A stretch of 64,000 nt of DNA from Comamonadaceae bacterium (lineage in GTDB: Bacteria > Pseudomonadota > Gammaproteobacteria > Burkholderiales > Burkholderiaceae_C). Both the position numbers and the translations under genes were made by a program. The notes beneath the pieces are model-generated. The model did not search any database. It saw nothing but the letters and a program-made list of their open reading frames with translations, and had not been told where the DNA came from. Numbering within the stretch: position 1 is the first letter of the stretch; every line of letters starts with the position of its first letter. Shown piece by piece: positions 8,603-17,546 of the stretch. Location of the stretch: assembly GCA_027486755.1 (NCBI GenBank), contig JAIXOM010000054.1:62001-126000 (forward strand), given 5' to 3'.

Positions 8603-9739
8603 TTACTTTGAAGCGGGCGCGGCGGCGGGCACTGCCGGGGCAGCCGGGGCAGCCGCCGGCACCACCCGCACCGTATCGCCTTGATTGAGGAAGGCGCCGC
8701 CGGAGGCCACCAGCCTGGCATCAGGCGAAAGACCACTGACGATCTCCAGCCTGTCGCCGAGCTGGCGTCCCGTCTGCACCTTGACCTGCGCCACCTTGTC
8801 CTGTGCGCCCAGGGTATACACATAGCTAAAGCCATCGCGCACCACCACCGCCGTCTGCGGCACCGTCAGGCCCGGGCTGCGACCGAGCTCAATCAGTCCG
8901 CTGGCGAACATGCCAGGCACCAGAGCGGCGCCCTGGCCGCGGGGAGCACTCACGTCCACATAAACCAGGGCATTGCGGGTTTGCGGGTCGGCCGAAGGCG
9001 CCAGCATGCGCACCCGGCCCTGAAGCTCCAGGCCAGAGGCTGTCCGCAGGCGCACCGGCGCGCCCACCCGCACCCGCGGCAATTCGGCCGCAGTCACCTC
9101 GGCGCGCCATTCGAGCCGGCCCTGACGGATCAGCCGAAACAGCTCGGCACCCGCGCCGGCGACGCTGCCGACGGTGGCATTACGCGCCGAAATCACGCCA
9201 GCGTCGGGCGCCCGCACCTCGGTCTGCGCCAGCCGCAGCTGCTGCAAAGCCAAAGCCGCCCGCGCCGACTGCACCCGCGCCAGTGCGACGGCCTCGCTGG
9301 CCAGCGCAGCACTCAACTGCGCTGGGCTGAAAAAGCCCTGCTGCTGCAAGGAGCGAGCCCGCTCAGCCTGCGCTCGCGCCTCCTGCGCTGCCGCCTCGGC
9401 CTCAGCCACCGCCGCCTGCGTCTGCGCCAACTCAGCGCGCAAAGTGTCGGACTGCAGCAAGGCCAGCAAGTCGCCGCGCCGCACCACATCGCCCACATTG
9501 ACCCGCACCTCGGTGAGCTTGAGGCCAGGCAACTCGGCGCCGACCAGCGCCTCCTGCCAGGCGGCCACCGAGCCGTGGGCCTGCATCACCTGCGGCAGGG
9601 TCATGGTCTGTGGCTGCACGGCTGTCACCGTCAGCGCCGGCCGCACCGCCGTGGCGGCCTTGTCCTGAGCAGGCGCGGAAAAAGCGAGCGCCCAAACCGC
9701 GCCTAGACCGGCCAGGCGCCATAGATGTGCTTGTTTCAT
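8603..9739 (-). CDS. RND efflux periplasmic adaptor (membrane fusion protein)
   Basis: 378 residues from the ATG at 9739, which has GAGGG six bases upstream; a TTG two codons earlier is a poorer start. A signal peptide is visible (WRLAGLGAVWALAFSAPAQ). The lipoyl-like half motifs (GAELPGLKLTEVRVNVGDVV and VRAPDAGVISARNATVGSV) flank an Ala/Gln-rich coiled-coil hairpin (about residues 100-165, alternating AQTQAAVAEAEAAAQEARAQ-type heptads). Beta-barrel and membrane-proximal domains follow. It links the inner-membrane RND pump to an outer-membrane channel. It is transcribed first in a two-gene operon with the pump. Confidence 0.93.
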   Translation of the reverse strand: MKQAHLWRLAGLGAVWALAFSAPAQDKAATAVRPALTVTAVQPQTMTLPQVMQAHGSVAAWQEALVGAELPGLKLTEVRVNVGDVVRRGDLLALLQSDTLRAELAQTQAAVAEAEAAAQEARAQAERARSLQQQGFFSPAQLSAALASEAVALARVQSARAALALQQLRLAQTEVRAPDAGVISARNATVGSVAGAGAELFRLIRQGRLEWRAEVTAAELPRVRVGAPVRLRTASGLELQGRVRMLAPSADPQTRNALVYVDVSAPRGQGAALVPGMFASGLIELGRSPGLTVPQTAVVVRDGFSYVYTLGAQDKVAQVKVQTGRQLGDRLEIVSGLSPDARLVASGGAFLNQGDTVRVVPAAAPAAPAVPAAAPASK

Positions 9740-9836
9740 GATCAACCCTCAGGGGAAACCCGTATTCCGGCAGTGTAACGAGGGGACAAAGCCACAGAAT
9801 CTCATGGGGACAGCGCAAGCCCCTCAAAACAGATGC

Positions 9837-12623
9837 TCAGCCCAGCACCTGACGCCACAGCCGCAGCACCGCCTCACGTTGCTCAACCAGCTCGATCAGG
9901 GGCAGCTGCGTGGGCTCCTCATTGAGGCGGGCGTGGTGCTGGACCCGACGCAGCTCGCGATAGGCGCCCGCTGCGGCCTGACCCATTGAAGCGGGCAGCA
10001 AGCCGGCCTGCTCAGCGCGCTCGAGCAGGGCAATATTGCCCACGTTATCGACCAGCTGCGGATATCTGCAGGCGTGGGCCAGAACCAGGTACTGCACCAC
10101 AAACTCCACATCGACCATGCCGCCGGCGCTGTGCTTGACGTCAAACACATCGGCACCGCGCACCGGATGGGCGGCGCGGACCTTGTCGCGCATGGCAACG
10201 ATCTCGCCGCGCAGCGCCGCCGCGTCGCGCTCGGCCATGATGACCTGCCCGCGTACTTCCTCGAAGCGCCTTTGCAGCTCGGTCGATCCGAGCACAAACC
10301 TCGCCCGCGTCATTGCCTGATGCTCCCAGGTCCAAGCGGTGTTGCTACCGCGCTGCTGCTGGTAGTCGGCATAGGCCGCGAACCGGGTGACCAGCAGGCC
10401 CGAATTGCCATTGGGCCGCAGCGCGGTGTCGATCTCAAACAGATCGCCCTCGCTGGTCTTGACCGTTAGCCAGTTGATCAGCTTGCGGGCAAAGGCTGCA
10501 TAGACTTCGGGCGCACGCTCATCCTCGTCTTCGTAGACGAACACCACATCCAGATCGCTGCCGTAGCCCAGCTCCTTGCCGCCCAGTTTGCCGTAGGCAA
10601 TGATGGCCAACTGCGGTTGATCACGGTGTTTTTGCTTCAGGCGCTGCCAACACCATTGCGCGGTCAGGCTCAGCACTGCTTCGGCCAGGGCGCTCAGGTC
10701 ATCGGCCACCTGCTCGACACTGAGCAGGCCCTCGACATCGCGAGCCAGGGTGCGAAACACCTCGGCATGGTGGGCGCGCCGCAGCAGGTTCAGGCAGGCC
10801 TCTTCGTCGTCTTCACCCGTCCGCTTGAGCGCTTGCAGGCGCGCCTGCAACTCCCGGGTGAAAGCCTGCGGATCCAGGCGCTGCTGCAGCATCTGGCCGT
10901 GGGCCAGCTCATCAATGACGCCCGGGTGCGCCAGCAGATAACGCGCGGGCCAGCGCGCCGCGCCAAGCAGTCGCAGCAATCGCTCATGCACCGAGGGCCG
11001 CTCGATCAGCAAAGCCAGGTAACTCTCGCGCCGCAGCAGCGGCTCGATCCAATCGATCAGCCGCAGCACCCCGTCCTGACCGACTCTGCCGCCCTCCAGC
11101 CAAGCGATGGAGCGCTGCACCAAGCGCAGCAGGCGCGAGCGCGAGTCCTCGCGCAGCGCCAGCACCCGCGGATGATCCTGCCAGGCCAGCAAACGGGTGC
11201 GCAGGGCCTCGGGCCACTGCCCGCCCTCGCGCTGCACCAACTCGGTCAAATCCTGCGGCGCGCTCTGCTGCCCCGGCTTGGAGCAACCCACGCACTGCGC
11301 GTGACCGCCCAGCAGCTTGTCAAACTCCTCGGCCACACGCTCGCGGTGGCCGTCAAGCTCGGCCAAAAATGCACCGGTGTGGGCAAAACCCAGGGTGGCT
11401 GCAATCCAGGCCAGATCGGCGTCCTGGGTGGGCAGCAAATGGGTCTGCTGGTCATCCAGATATTGAATGCGATGCTCGACCCGGCGCAAAAAGTCATAGG
11501 CCCGAGCCAGGCCCGCAGCAGTGGCCGGTGGCATCAAGCCGGCCCGGCTGATGCGCCCGAGGGCGTCAACCGTGGGTCGGGTACGCAGCTCGGGAAACTG
11601 ACCGCCGCGCACCACCTGCAACAACTGCACGGTAAATTCGATCTCGCGAATACCGCCGCGCGACAGCTTGACGTCGTTGGCGCGCTCGGGATGGCCGGCA
11701 GCCCGGCGCGCCGCCTGCTCGCGGATTTGACGGTGCAGCACCCGCAGGGACTCGAATACGTTGTAGTCGAGGTAGCGACGAAACACGAAGGGCAGCACCA
11801 GCTGACGCAGGACGTCGGTCGAGCCGTCGCTGCGGCTGGCCAGAGGCGCCACCACCCGGCTCTTGAGCCAGGCAAAGCGCTCCCACTCGCGGCCCTGCAC
11901 CTGGAAATACTCCTCCAGGGCGCCCAGCGAGACAGCCGGCGGGCCGGAATTGCCGTTGGGCCGCAGGGCCAGGTCCACCCGAAACACGAAGCCATGCTCG
12001 GTGACTTCACCAATAAGCGCATGGACCGCCTTGACCTGCTGAGCAAAGTACTCCTGGTTGGAGATCACGCCACGGCCGTCAGCACGGCCCTGGGTGTGGC
12101 CCTGCTCGTCATAGATGTAGATCAGGTCGATGTCGCTGGAGACATTGAGCTCGCGCGCGCCAAGCTTGCCCATACCGATCACCCACATGCAAGCGCGGCG
12201 GGTCGGCTGCTGCTCGCCCTCACCGACCTGCGGCGGACCGTGGAGAGCGTCCAGGTCCTGGGCCGACTGGCGCATGGCCACATCGAGCGCCAATTCGGCC
12301 AGCTCGGTCATGGCACCGGTGACCACGGCCAGCGCCAGCGGCTCGCTGGCCTGACTGTCCAGGACCACCAGGCGCTCGAGCACCAACTGACGCAGGATAC
12401 GCAATGCCGCGCCGCTGTGATGACCGGCAGCGCACAGGCGCTCGAAAGTCTGAAGCATCATGGCCCGATCCGGCGCTCCGGTCGGCAAGCAGGCCAGCTG
12501 GTCGGCATAACGCCGACGGATGCGCTGCACGTAGCGGCTGTAGCCCGCATCGCGGCCCACCGAAAGTCCCTGCATGGGCAAGTCGGCCGGAGGAGGCGTC
12601 GTCGGGCTTGGCAACGGTGTCAT
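9837..12623 (-). CDS. glnE: Bifunctional glutamine synthetase adenylyltransferase/deadenylylase
   Basis: 928 residues from the ATG at 12623 (the open frame reaches a TTG at 12647). Two nucleotidyltransferase domains are visible. The N-terminal deadenylylase has GKLGARELNVSSDIDLIYIY, and the C-terminal adenylylase has YGKLGGKELGYGSDLDVVFV; the acidic SSDID and GSDLD pairs are the metal ligands. RPNGNSGPPAVSL and RPNGNSGLLVTR follow in each half. GlnE attaches or removes AMP on glutamine synthetase in response to PII proteins and glutamine. It is divergently transcribed from the yhdP-like gene, with 69 bp between the two starts that must hold both promoters. Confidence 0.97.
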   Translation of the reverse strand: MTPLPSPTTPPPADLPMQGLSVGRDAGYSRYVQRIRRRYADQLACLPTGAPDRAMMLQTFERLCAAGHHSGAALRILRQLVLERLVVLDSQASEPLALAVVTGAMTELAELALDVAMRQSAQDLDALHGPPQVGEGEQQPTRRACMWVIGMGKLGARELNVSSDIDLIYIYDEQGHTQGRADGRGVISNQEYFAQQVKAVHALIGEVTEHGFVFRVDLALRPNGNSGPPAVSLGALEEYFQVQGREWERFAWLKSRVVAPLASRSDGSTDVLRQLVLPFVFRRYLDYNVFESLRVLHRQIREQAARRAAGHPERANDVKLSRGGIREIEFTVQLLQVVRGGQFPELRTRPTVDALGRISRAGLMPPATAAGLARAYDFLRRVEHRIQYLDDQQTHLLPTQDADLAWIAATLGFAHTGAFLAELDGHRERVAEEFDKLLGGHAQCVGCSKPGQQSAPQDLTELVQREGGQWPEALRTRLLAWQDHPRVLALREDSRSRLLRLVQRSIAWLEGGRVGQDGVLRLIDWIEPLLRRESYLALLIERPSVHERLLRLLGAARWPARYLLAHPGVIDELAHGQMLQQRLDPQAFTRELQARLQALKRTGEDDEEACLNLLRRAHHAEVFRTLARDVEGLLSVEQVADDLSALAEAVLSLTAQWCWQRLKQKHRDQPQLAIIAYGKLGGKELGYGSDLDVVFVYEDEDERAPEVYAAFARKLINWLTVKTSEGDLFEIDTALRPNGNSGLLVTRFAAYADYQQQRGSNTAWTWEHQAMTRARFVLGSTELQRRFEEVRGQVIMAERDAAALRGEIVAMRDKVRAAHPVRGADVFDVKHSAGGMVDVEFVVQYLVLAHACRYPQLVDNVGNIALLERAEQAGLLPASMGQAAAGAYRELRRVQHHARLNEEPTQLPLIELVEQREAVLRLWRQVLG

Positions 12624-12692
12624 GGGCTTGCGTTCGGTCTGCGTCAAAAGAGCAGGACAAACCCCCGTCGAAGGTCATAATTCCAGACAGCC

Positions 12693-15600
12693 ATGCTGCC
12701 GCAATCTGCCTCCACGCCCACCATCATGCCGCTGCGCCTGAAGCTCTGGGCGGCAGCCACCCGGTGGCTGCTCGCGCTCTTGCTCATGTGTGCCCTGCTG
12801 CTGGGTCTCGGTTGGGCCCTGCTCCACTGGGTGATTGTGCCGCGTATCGACGAATTTCGCCCGGCACTGGAGGGACTGGCCCAGCAACGCACCGGTTTGC
12901 GCCTGGAAATCGGTCAACTGGAAGCCCGCTCGGGCGGCCTCATTCCCTCTTTCACCCTGCGGCAAGTGCGGGTGCTGGATGCCCAAGGCCACGCCGCACT
13001 GCAACTGCCCCAGGTTCTGGTGGCCATCTCGCCGCGCTCAGCGCTCAGGTTCGGACTGGAGCAACTGGTCATCGAAGGAGCCGAGCTGGAGCTGCGGCGT
13101 ACTCGCGACGGCCGCTTTCTGATTGCCGGCATCGATATGAACGAGGCGCCGCAGGTTGATGTGCAGCCAGCCCTGGATTGGCTGTTTGCCCAAAGTGAAT
13201 GGGCGCTGCTGGGTGCAGCTGTGCGCTGGCGCGACGAGCAGGAGGATATTGCGGTCGACCTGCGCCAGGTCGATGGGGTGATGCGCAACCAAGGCCAGCG
13301 CCACAGCATGCGCCTGGACGCCACGCCAGCGCCCGAATGGGGCGACCGCTTTACCTTGCGCGGCCAGCTGCGCCAACCGCTGCTGTCCGTGGCCAGCGGT
13401 CGCTGGCGGCAGTGGAGCGGCGAGCTCTACGCAGAATTTAGCCGGATCGAGGCACGGCCGCTACAAGCCTATGCGCAGTTGGCCGGCATTGGGCTCGAGC
13501 GCGGCCGCGGCGCGCTGCGCACCTGGGTGGACGTCGAGCGCGGCAGCATCGTCGGCGCGCTGGCTGATGTACAGCTGCAAGACGTTCAGGCCCAGCTGGC
13601 CCCCAAGCTACCCAGCCTGGCCTTGCGCTCACTCAGCGGCCGTCTGGGCTGGCAGCAGGTCGAGCGCGGACTCCAGGCCAGCGCCCAGGCGCTCAGCTTC
13701 GAGAGCACCGACGGTCTGCGCTGGCCGGCCGGCAATGTCTCATGGACGCAGCAGCCGGCCAGTGGCAAAAGCGCCGAGCGCGGCCAATTCAGCGCCGACC
13801 AGATCGACCTGGCCGCATTGGCCGCCATCGCCCAGCGCCTGCCCCTGGCTCCCAAGCTTCACGATCAGCTTCGTAGCCTGCAGCCACAAGGCCTGATCGA
13901 ACAGCTTCAAATGAGCTGGCAAGGATCGGTCCAGGATCCAGATCAAGCGCAGGTGCGTGCCCGGGTACGCCAACTGGCACTGGCCTCGGCGCCGGCAGCA
14001 GGGCTGGGCCGCCCCGGCTTGCAGGGGGCCGACTTGGATGTCCAGTGGACCCACGAAAGGGGCCAGGACAGCGGCCAGGCCAAACTCAGCATGAAAAACG
14101 GGTGGCTGGAATTTCCCGGCGTTTTCAATGAGGCGCGGATACCGCTGAACGATTTTGCTGCGCAGATCAAATTCAAGCGCAGCGCTGGCGCCAGCTTCGT
14201 CGATGTGGAGCAGGCTCAGCTGCTGGCCGACGACGCACAGGGCCAGTTCAAGGGCAGTTGGAGCCGCCAGGGCGACGGGCCCGGCCAGCTCGATCTGCAG
14301 GGCCAGCTCAGTCGAGCCCATGCAGCCCGGGTATACCGCTACCTACCCCTGACTCTTCCCGAATCGGTACGCCGCTACGTTCAGGACGCGGTGCCAGAAG
14401 GCCAGCTCAGCGATGTCCGCTTTAAGGTCAAAGGGCCACTGGCGCGCTTTCCCTTCAAGCAAGCTGAGGACGGAGAGTTTTCCGTCAGCGCCAAGCTTAG
14501 CGGTGCCCGGTACCGCTATGTGCCCCCTGGGGGCCCGGGCAAGCCCTGGCCGGCCATGGAACAGCTGGAGGCCGACCTGCTGTTCAGTCGCGCCAGCATG
14601 CAGATCAGCCAGGCCCGCGCCCAGGTCGCTGGGCTGGCTGGCCTGTCGATCACCAAAACTCAGGCACGCATCGCCGACCTGACACAGCAGGCCACCGTCG
14701 AGGTCAGTGGCGAGATCAACGGCCCGCTGGCCCAAGGCCTGCAGCTGATGAGAACATCGCCGCTGGCGGCCATGACCGGCGAGGTGCTCAGTCAGGCCAG
14801 CGCCAGCGGCGCGGCAGCCGTCGAACTCAAGCTCAACCTGCCGCTGGCCGAACTCGGTCGCTCCAGCGTGACCGGCCGGCTGCTGCTCGGGGGTAACGAT
14901 GTGCAACTCGCGCCCGAGCTGCCCCTGCTGTCGCAGGCCAAGGCAGCGGTCAACTTCACACAAGACACGGTGCAGGTCAGTGCGGCACAAGGGCGACTGC
15001 TGGGCAGCGACCTGCGATTTGAGGGCAATATCAAACCCCGGTCGATTGATGCCAGTGAGCCCGAAATCATGTTTCGGGCTCAAGGGGAGATCAGCGCTGA
15101 GGCCTTGCAGCAACTGCGCGAGCCGGCCTGGCTGGCCGATCTGGCCCGCCAGGCCAGCGGCAGCACCAGCTACAGCGCCACCATAGGGCTGCGCCAGGGC
15201 TGGCTCGAGGCCAGCGTCAACAGCAACCTGCGCGGACTGGCCTTGAACCTGCCCGAGCCGCTGAACAAACCGGCCAGCGCGCAATGGCCGCTGCGCCTGG
15301 AGCGAAGCATGGATGCGGCCAGTCTGCGAGAGGCGCGTCGTCCGCAAGACCGCATCAGCCTGCAGCTCAATCCAGGCGACGCACTGCCCGGCGGGCTGAA
15401 CCTGCACTTGCAGCGTGACCTCGGCGGCGCTGCGCCCCAGGTGCTGGCCGGCGATATCGCCATCGGCACGCCCGGGCTCGATCCGGTTGCCGGGCAAGTG
15501 CGTGCCCAAATCGATCTGGCCGGCCTGGACCTGGATGCTTGGCAGGCCGTGCTGCCTGCGTCGGCTACCCGGAGCAGCCAGACTTACCTGCCGACACTGG

Positions 15601-16727
15601 TGAGCCTGCGCAGCGGACAGTTGCGCGTGCAAGGGCACAACCTGCAGCAGGTGGTGCTGGGCGCCAGCCGTGAGCGCACACTGTGGCGCGCGAACATCGA
15701 CGCCAGCAACCTGAGCGGCTACGCCGAATATCGTCCGGCCAACGGGGGGACTGCCGGCCGACTCTATGCCCGGATGGCGCGGATGGCCCTGGGCCAGGCC
15801 ACCACCAGTAACGTCGAAGCCTTGCTCGACAAACAGCCGGTCAGCATCCCAGGGCTGGACATCGTGGTCGACGAGCTCGAACTGCGCGGGCGCAAACTCG
15901 GACGGCTGGAAGTGGAGGCGATCAACCGCAACACCGGCGGCGGCGATGCAGCGCGCGAATGGCGGCTGGCCAAACTCAATCTATCGGTTCCCGAAGCCCG
16001 GCTGAGCGCCACCGGCAGTTGGGCCGCCCTGCCCGGCGATGCGCCAGGCCGCGGCGGCGGGCCAATGCGGCGCCAGACCCAGATGAACTTTCGGCTTGAC
16101 ATCACCGACTCCGGTGAGTTGCTCAAGCGCATGGGCATGGACGGCGCCATACGCCGCGGCAAGGGCAAGCTCGAAGGCACCATAGGCTGGAGCGGCTCGC
16201 CGCTGGCCCTGCACACGCCCAGCCTGCAGGGCCAGTTCGGCGTCGATATCGAGTCAGGCCAGTTCCTCAAGGCCGAGCCGGGCGTCGCCAAGCTGCTGGG
16301 TGTGCTCAATCTGCAGGCCTTGCCCCGGCGCCTGACGCTCGATTTCCGCGACGTGTTTTCCGAGGGCTTTTCCTTCGACTGGGTGCGCGGCGAGGTGGCC
16401 ATCGATCAAGGCGTAGCCCATACCGACAGCCTGCGCATGAAAGGGGTCAATGCGGCAGTGCTGATGGCCGGCTCGGCCGACATCGGCCGCGAGACCCAGG
16501 ACCTCAAGGTGGTGGTGGTGCCCGAAATCAATGCGGGCACCGCCTCGCTGCTGGCCTCAGCGGTCAATCCGGCCATGGCCCTGGGCACCTTCATCGCCCA
16601 ATGGCTGCTGCGCCGCCCTTTGAGCGAGGCCAACACCCAGGAGTTTGGCGTGCGTGGCACCTGGGCCGACCCGATCATTGAGCCGATTGCACGCAAGACC
16701 CCGTCGGCCAGCGTCGGCAGCCCCTGA
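12693..16727 (+). CDS. YhdP/AsmA-like inner-membrane lipid-transport protein (DUF3971)
   Basis: 1344 residues with one N-terminal membrane helix (WLLALLLMCALLLGLGWALL) and a very long beta-rich periplasmic region. The C-terminal part (about residues 1120-1320) has the AsmA_2 style: GKLEGTIGWSGSP, GQFGVDIESGQFLKAEPGVA, LLGVLNLQALPRRL and LDFRDVFSEGFSFDW. Length and layout fit the YhdP/TamB/AsmA-like family, thought to bridge the periplasm and carry phospholipids to the outer membrane. The next gene begins 9 bp after its stop, so a Nit hydrolase and a two-component system probably follow in one transcript. Confidence 0.9.
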   Translation: MLPQSASTPTIMPLRLKLWAAATRWLLALLLMCALLLGLGWALLHWVIVPRIDEFRPALEGLAQQRTGLRLEIGQLEARSGGLIPSFTLRQVRVLDAQGHAALQLPQVLVAISPRSALRFGLEQLVIEGAELELRRTRDGRFLIAGIDMNEAPQVDVQPALDWLFAQSEWALLGAAVRWRDEQEDIAVDLRQVDGVMRNQGQRHSMRLDATPAPEWGDRFTLRGQLRQPLLSVASGRWRQWSGELYAEFSRIEARPLQAYAQLAGIGLERGRGALRTWVDVERGSIVGALADVQLQDVQAQLAPKLPSLALRSLSGRLGWQQVERGLQASAQALSFESTDGLRWPAGNVSWTQQPASGKSAERGQFSADQIDLAALAAIAQRLPLAPKLHDQLRSLQPQGLIEQLQMSWQGSVQDPDQAQVRARVRQLALASAPAAGLGRPGLQGADLDVQWTHERGQDSGQAKLSMKNGWLEFPGVFNEARIPLNDFAAQIKFKRSAGASFVDVEQAQLLADDAQGQFKGSWSRQGDGPGQLDLQGQLSRAHAARVYRYLPLTLPESVRRYVQDAVPEGQLSDVRFKVKGPLARFPFKQAEDGEFSVSAKLSGARYRYVPPGGPGKPWPAMEQLEADLLFSRASMQISQARAQVAGLAGLSITKTQARIADLTQQATVEVSGEINGPLAQGLQLMRTSPLAAMTGEVLSQASASGAAAVELKLNLPLAELGRSSVTGRLLLGGNDVQLAPELPLLSQAKAAVNFTQDTVQVSAAQGRLLGSDLRFEGNIKPRSIDASEPEIMFRAQGEISAEALQQLREPAWLADLARQASGSTSYSATIGLRQGWLEASVNSNLRGLALNLPEPLNKPASAQWPLRLERSMDAASLREARRPQDRISLQLNPGDALPGGLNLHLQRDLGGAAPQVLAGDIAIGTPGLDPVAGQVRAQIDLAGLDLDAWQAVLPASATRSSQTYLPTLVSLRSGQLRVQGHNLQQVVLGASRERTLWRANIDASNLSGYAEYRPANGGTAGRLYARMARMALGQATTSNVEALLDKQPVSIPGLDIVVDELELRGRKLGRLEVEAINRNTGGGDAAREWRLAKLNLSVPEARLSATGSWAALPGDAPGRGGGPMRRQTQMNFRLDITDSGELLKRMGMDGAIRRGKGKLEGTIGWSGSPLALHTPSLQGQFGVDIESGQFLKAEPGVAKLLGVLNLQALPRRLTLDFRDVFSEGFSFDWVRGEVAIDQGVAHTDSLRMKGVNAAVLMAGSADIGRETQDLKVVVVPEINAGTASLLASAVNPAMALGTFIAQWLLRRPLSEANTQEFGVRGTWADPIIEPIARKTPSASVGSP

Positions 16728-16736
16728 AAGACCCGG

Positions 16737-17546
16737 ATGAAAGTCGCTGCGCTTCAAATGGTCTCAGGCACCGATGTGGCGGCCAATTTACGCGCCGCCG
16801 CCCATGGCCTGGCCGAGGCGGCCGACGCCGGTGCAGAGTTGGCCCTGCTGCCCGAGTATTTCTGCCTGCTCGGGCGCAACGAGCGGGACAAACTGACGCT
16901 GGCCGAGCCGGCTGGCCAAGGCCCGCTGCAGGACTTTCTGGCGTCCGAGGCCCAGCAGCACGGGCTGTGGATCGTCGGTGGCACCGTACCCTTGGCCAGC
17001 GCCGATGCAGGCCGTGTGCTCAACAGCACGCTGGTGTTCAGCCCGCTGGGGCATGTGGTGGCACGCTACGACAAGATCCACCTGTTTCGCTACAGCGGCG
17101 AGCGCGAGAGCCATGACGAGACCCGCACCATCGAAGCCGGCAAGGACAGCGCCAGCTTTGAGCTGCCCTCGCGCGACGGTCACCGCTGGCGCATCGGCCT
17201 GAGCATTTGCTACGACCTGCGCTTTCCCGAGCTTTACAGGCGCCTGCGCAGCGATCTGCTGCTGGTGCCCAGTGCCTTCACCTACCCCACCGGCCAGGCG
17301 CACTGGGAGGTGCTGCTGCGGGCGCGGGCCATTGAAAACCTGGCCTTTGTGGCTGCCGCTGCCCAGGGCGGCGTGCACGACAACGGCCGCCGCACCTGGG
17401 GCCACAGCATGCTGATCGACCCCTGGGGCCAGATCCTGGCGCAACAGGCCGAAGGCGCGGGGGTGGTACTGGCCGAGCTGGAAGCTGGCGAGCTTGGACG
17501 CAGGCGCCAGCAACTGCCGGCGCTGGACCATCGGGTGCTGCCGTGA
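16737..17546 (+). CDS. Carbon-nitrogen hydrolase (Nit1/omega-amidase type)
   Basis: 269 residues of the nitrilase superfamily with the catalytic triad Glu40 (LALLPEYF), Lys113 (YDKIHLFRY) and Cys158 (LSICYDLRFPELYR). DKIHLF and CYDLRFPE are typical of the Nit1/Nit2 branch, which deaminates side-product amides such as deaminated glutathione or alpha-ketoglutaramate. Cytosolic, no leader. It starts 9 bp after the yhdP-like gene, and its TGA overlaps a GTG start of the histidine kinase gene. This order (yhdP, nitrilase) is common in betaproteobacteria. The precise amide substrate is uncertain. Confidence 0.92.
   Translation: MKVAALQMVSGTDVAANLRAAAHGLAEAADAGAELALLPEYFCLLGRNERDKLTLAEPAGQGPLQDFLASEAQQHGLWIVGGTVPLASADAGRVLNSTLVFSPLGHVVARYDKIHLFRYSGERESHDETRTIEAGKDSASFELPSRDGHRWRIGLSICYDLRFPELYRRLRSDLLLVPSAFTYPTGQAHWEVLLRARAIENLAFVAAAAQGGVHDNGRRTWGHSMLIDPWGQILAQQAEGAGVVLAELEAGELGRRRQQLPALDHRVLP

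Noticed and set aside
10617-12680. 687-codon plus-strand open frame
   Set aside because: Lies wholly antisense to glnE and shows His/Gln/Arg-rich low-complexity translation typical of the reverse strand of GC-rich genes.
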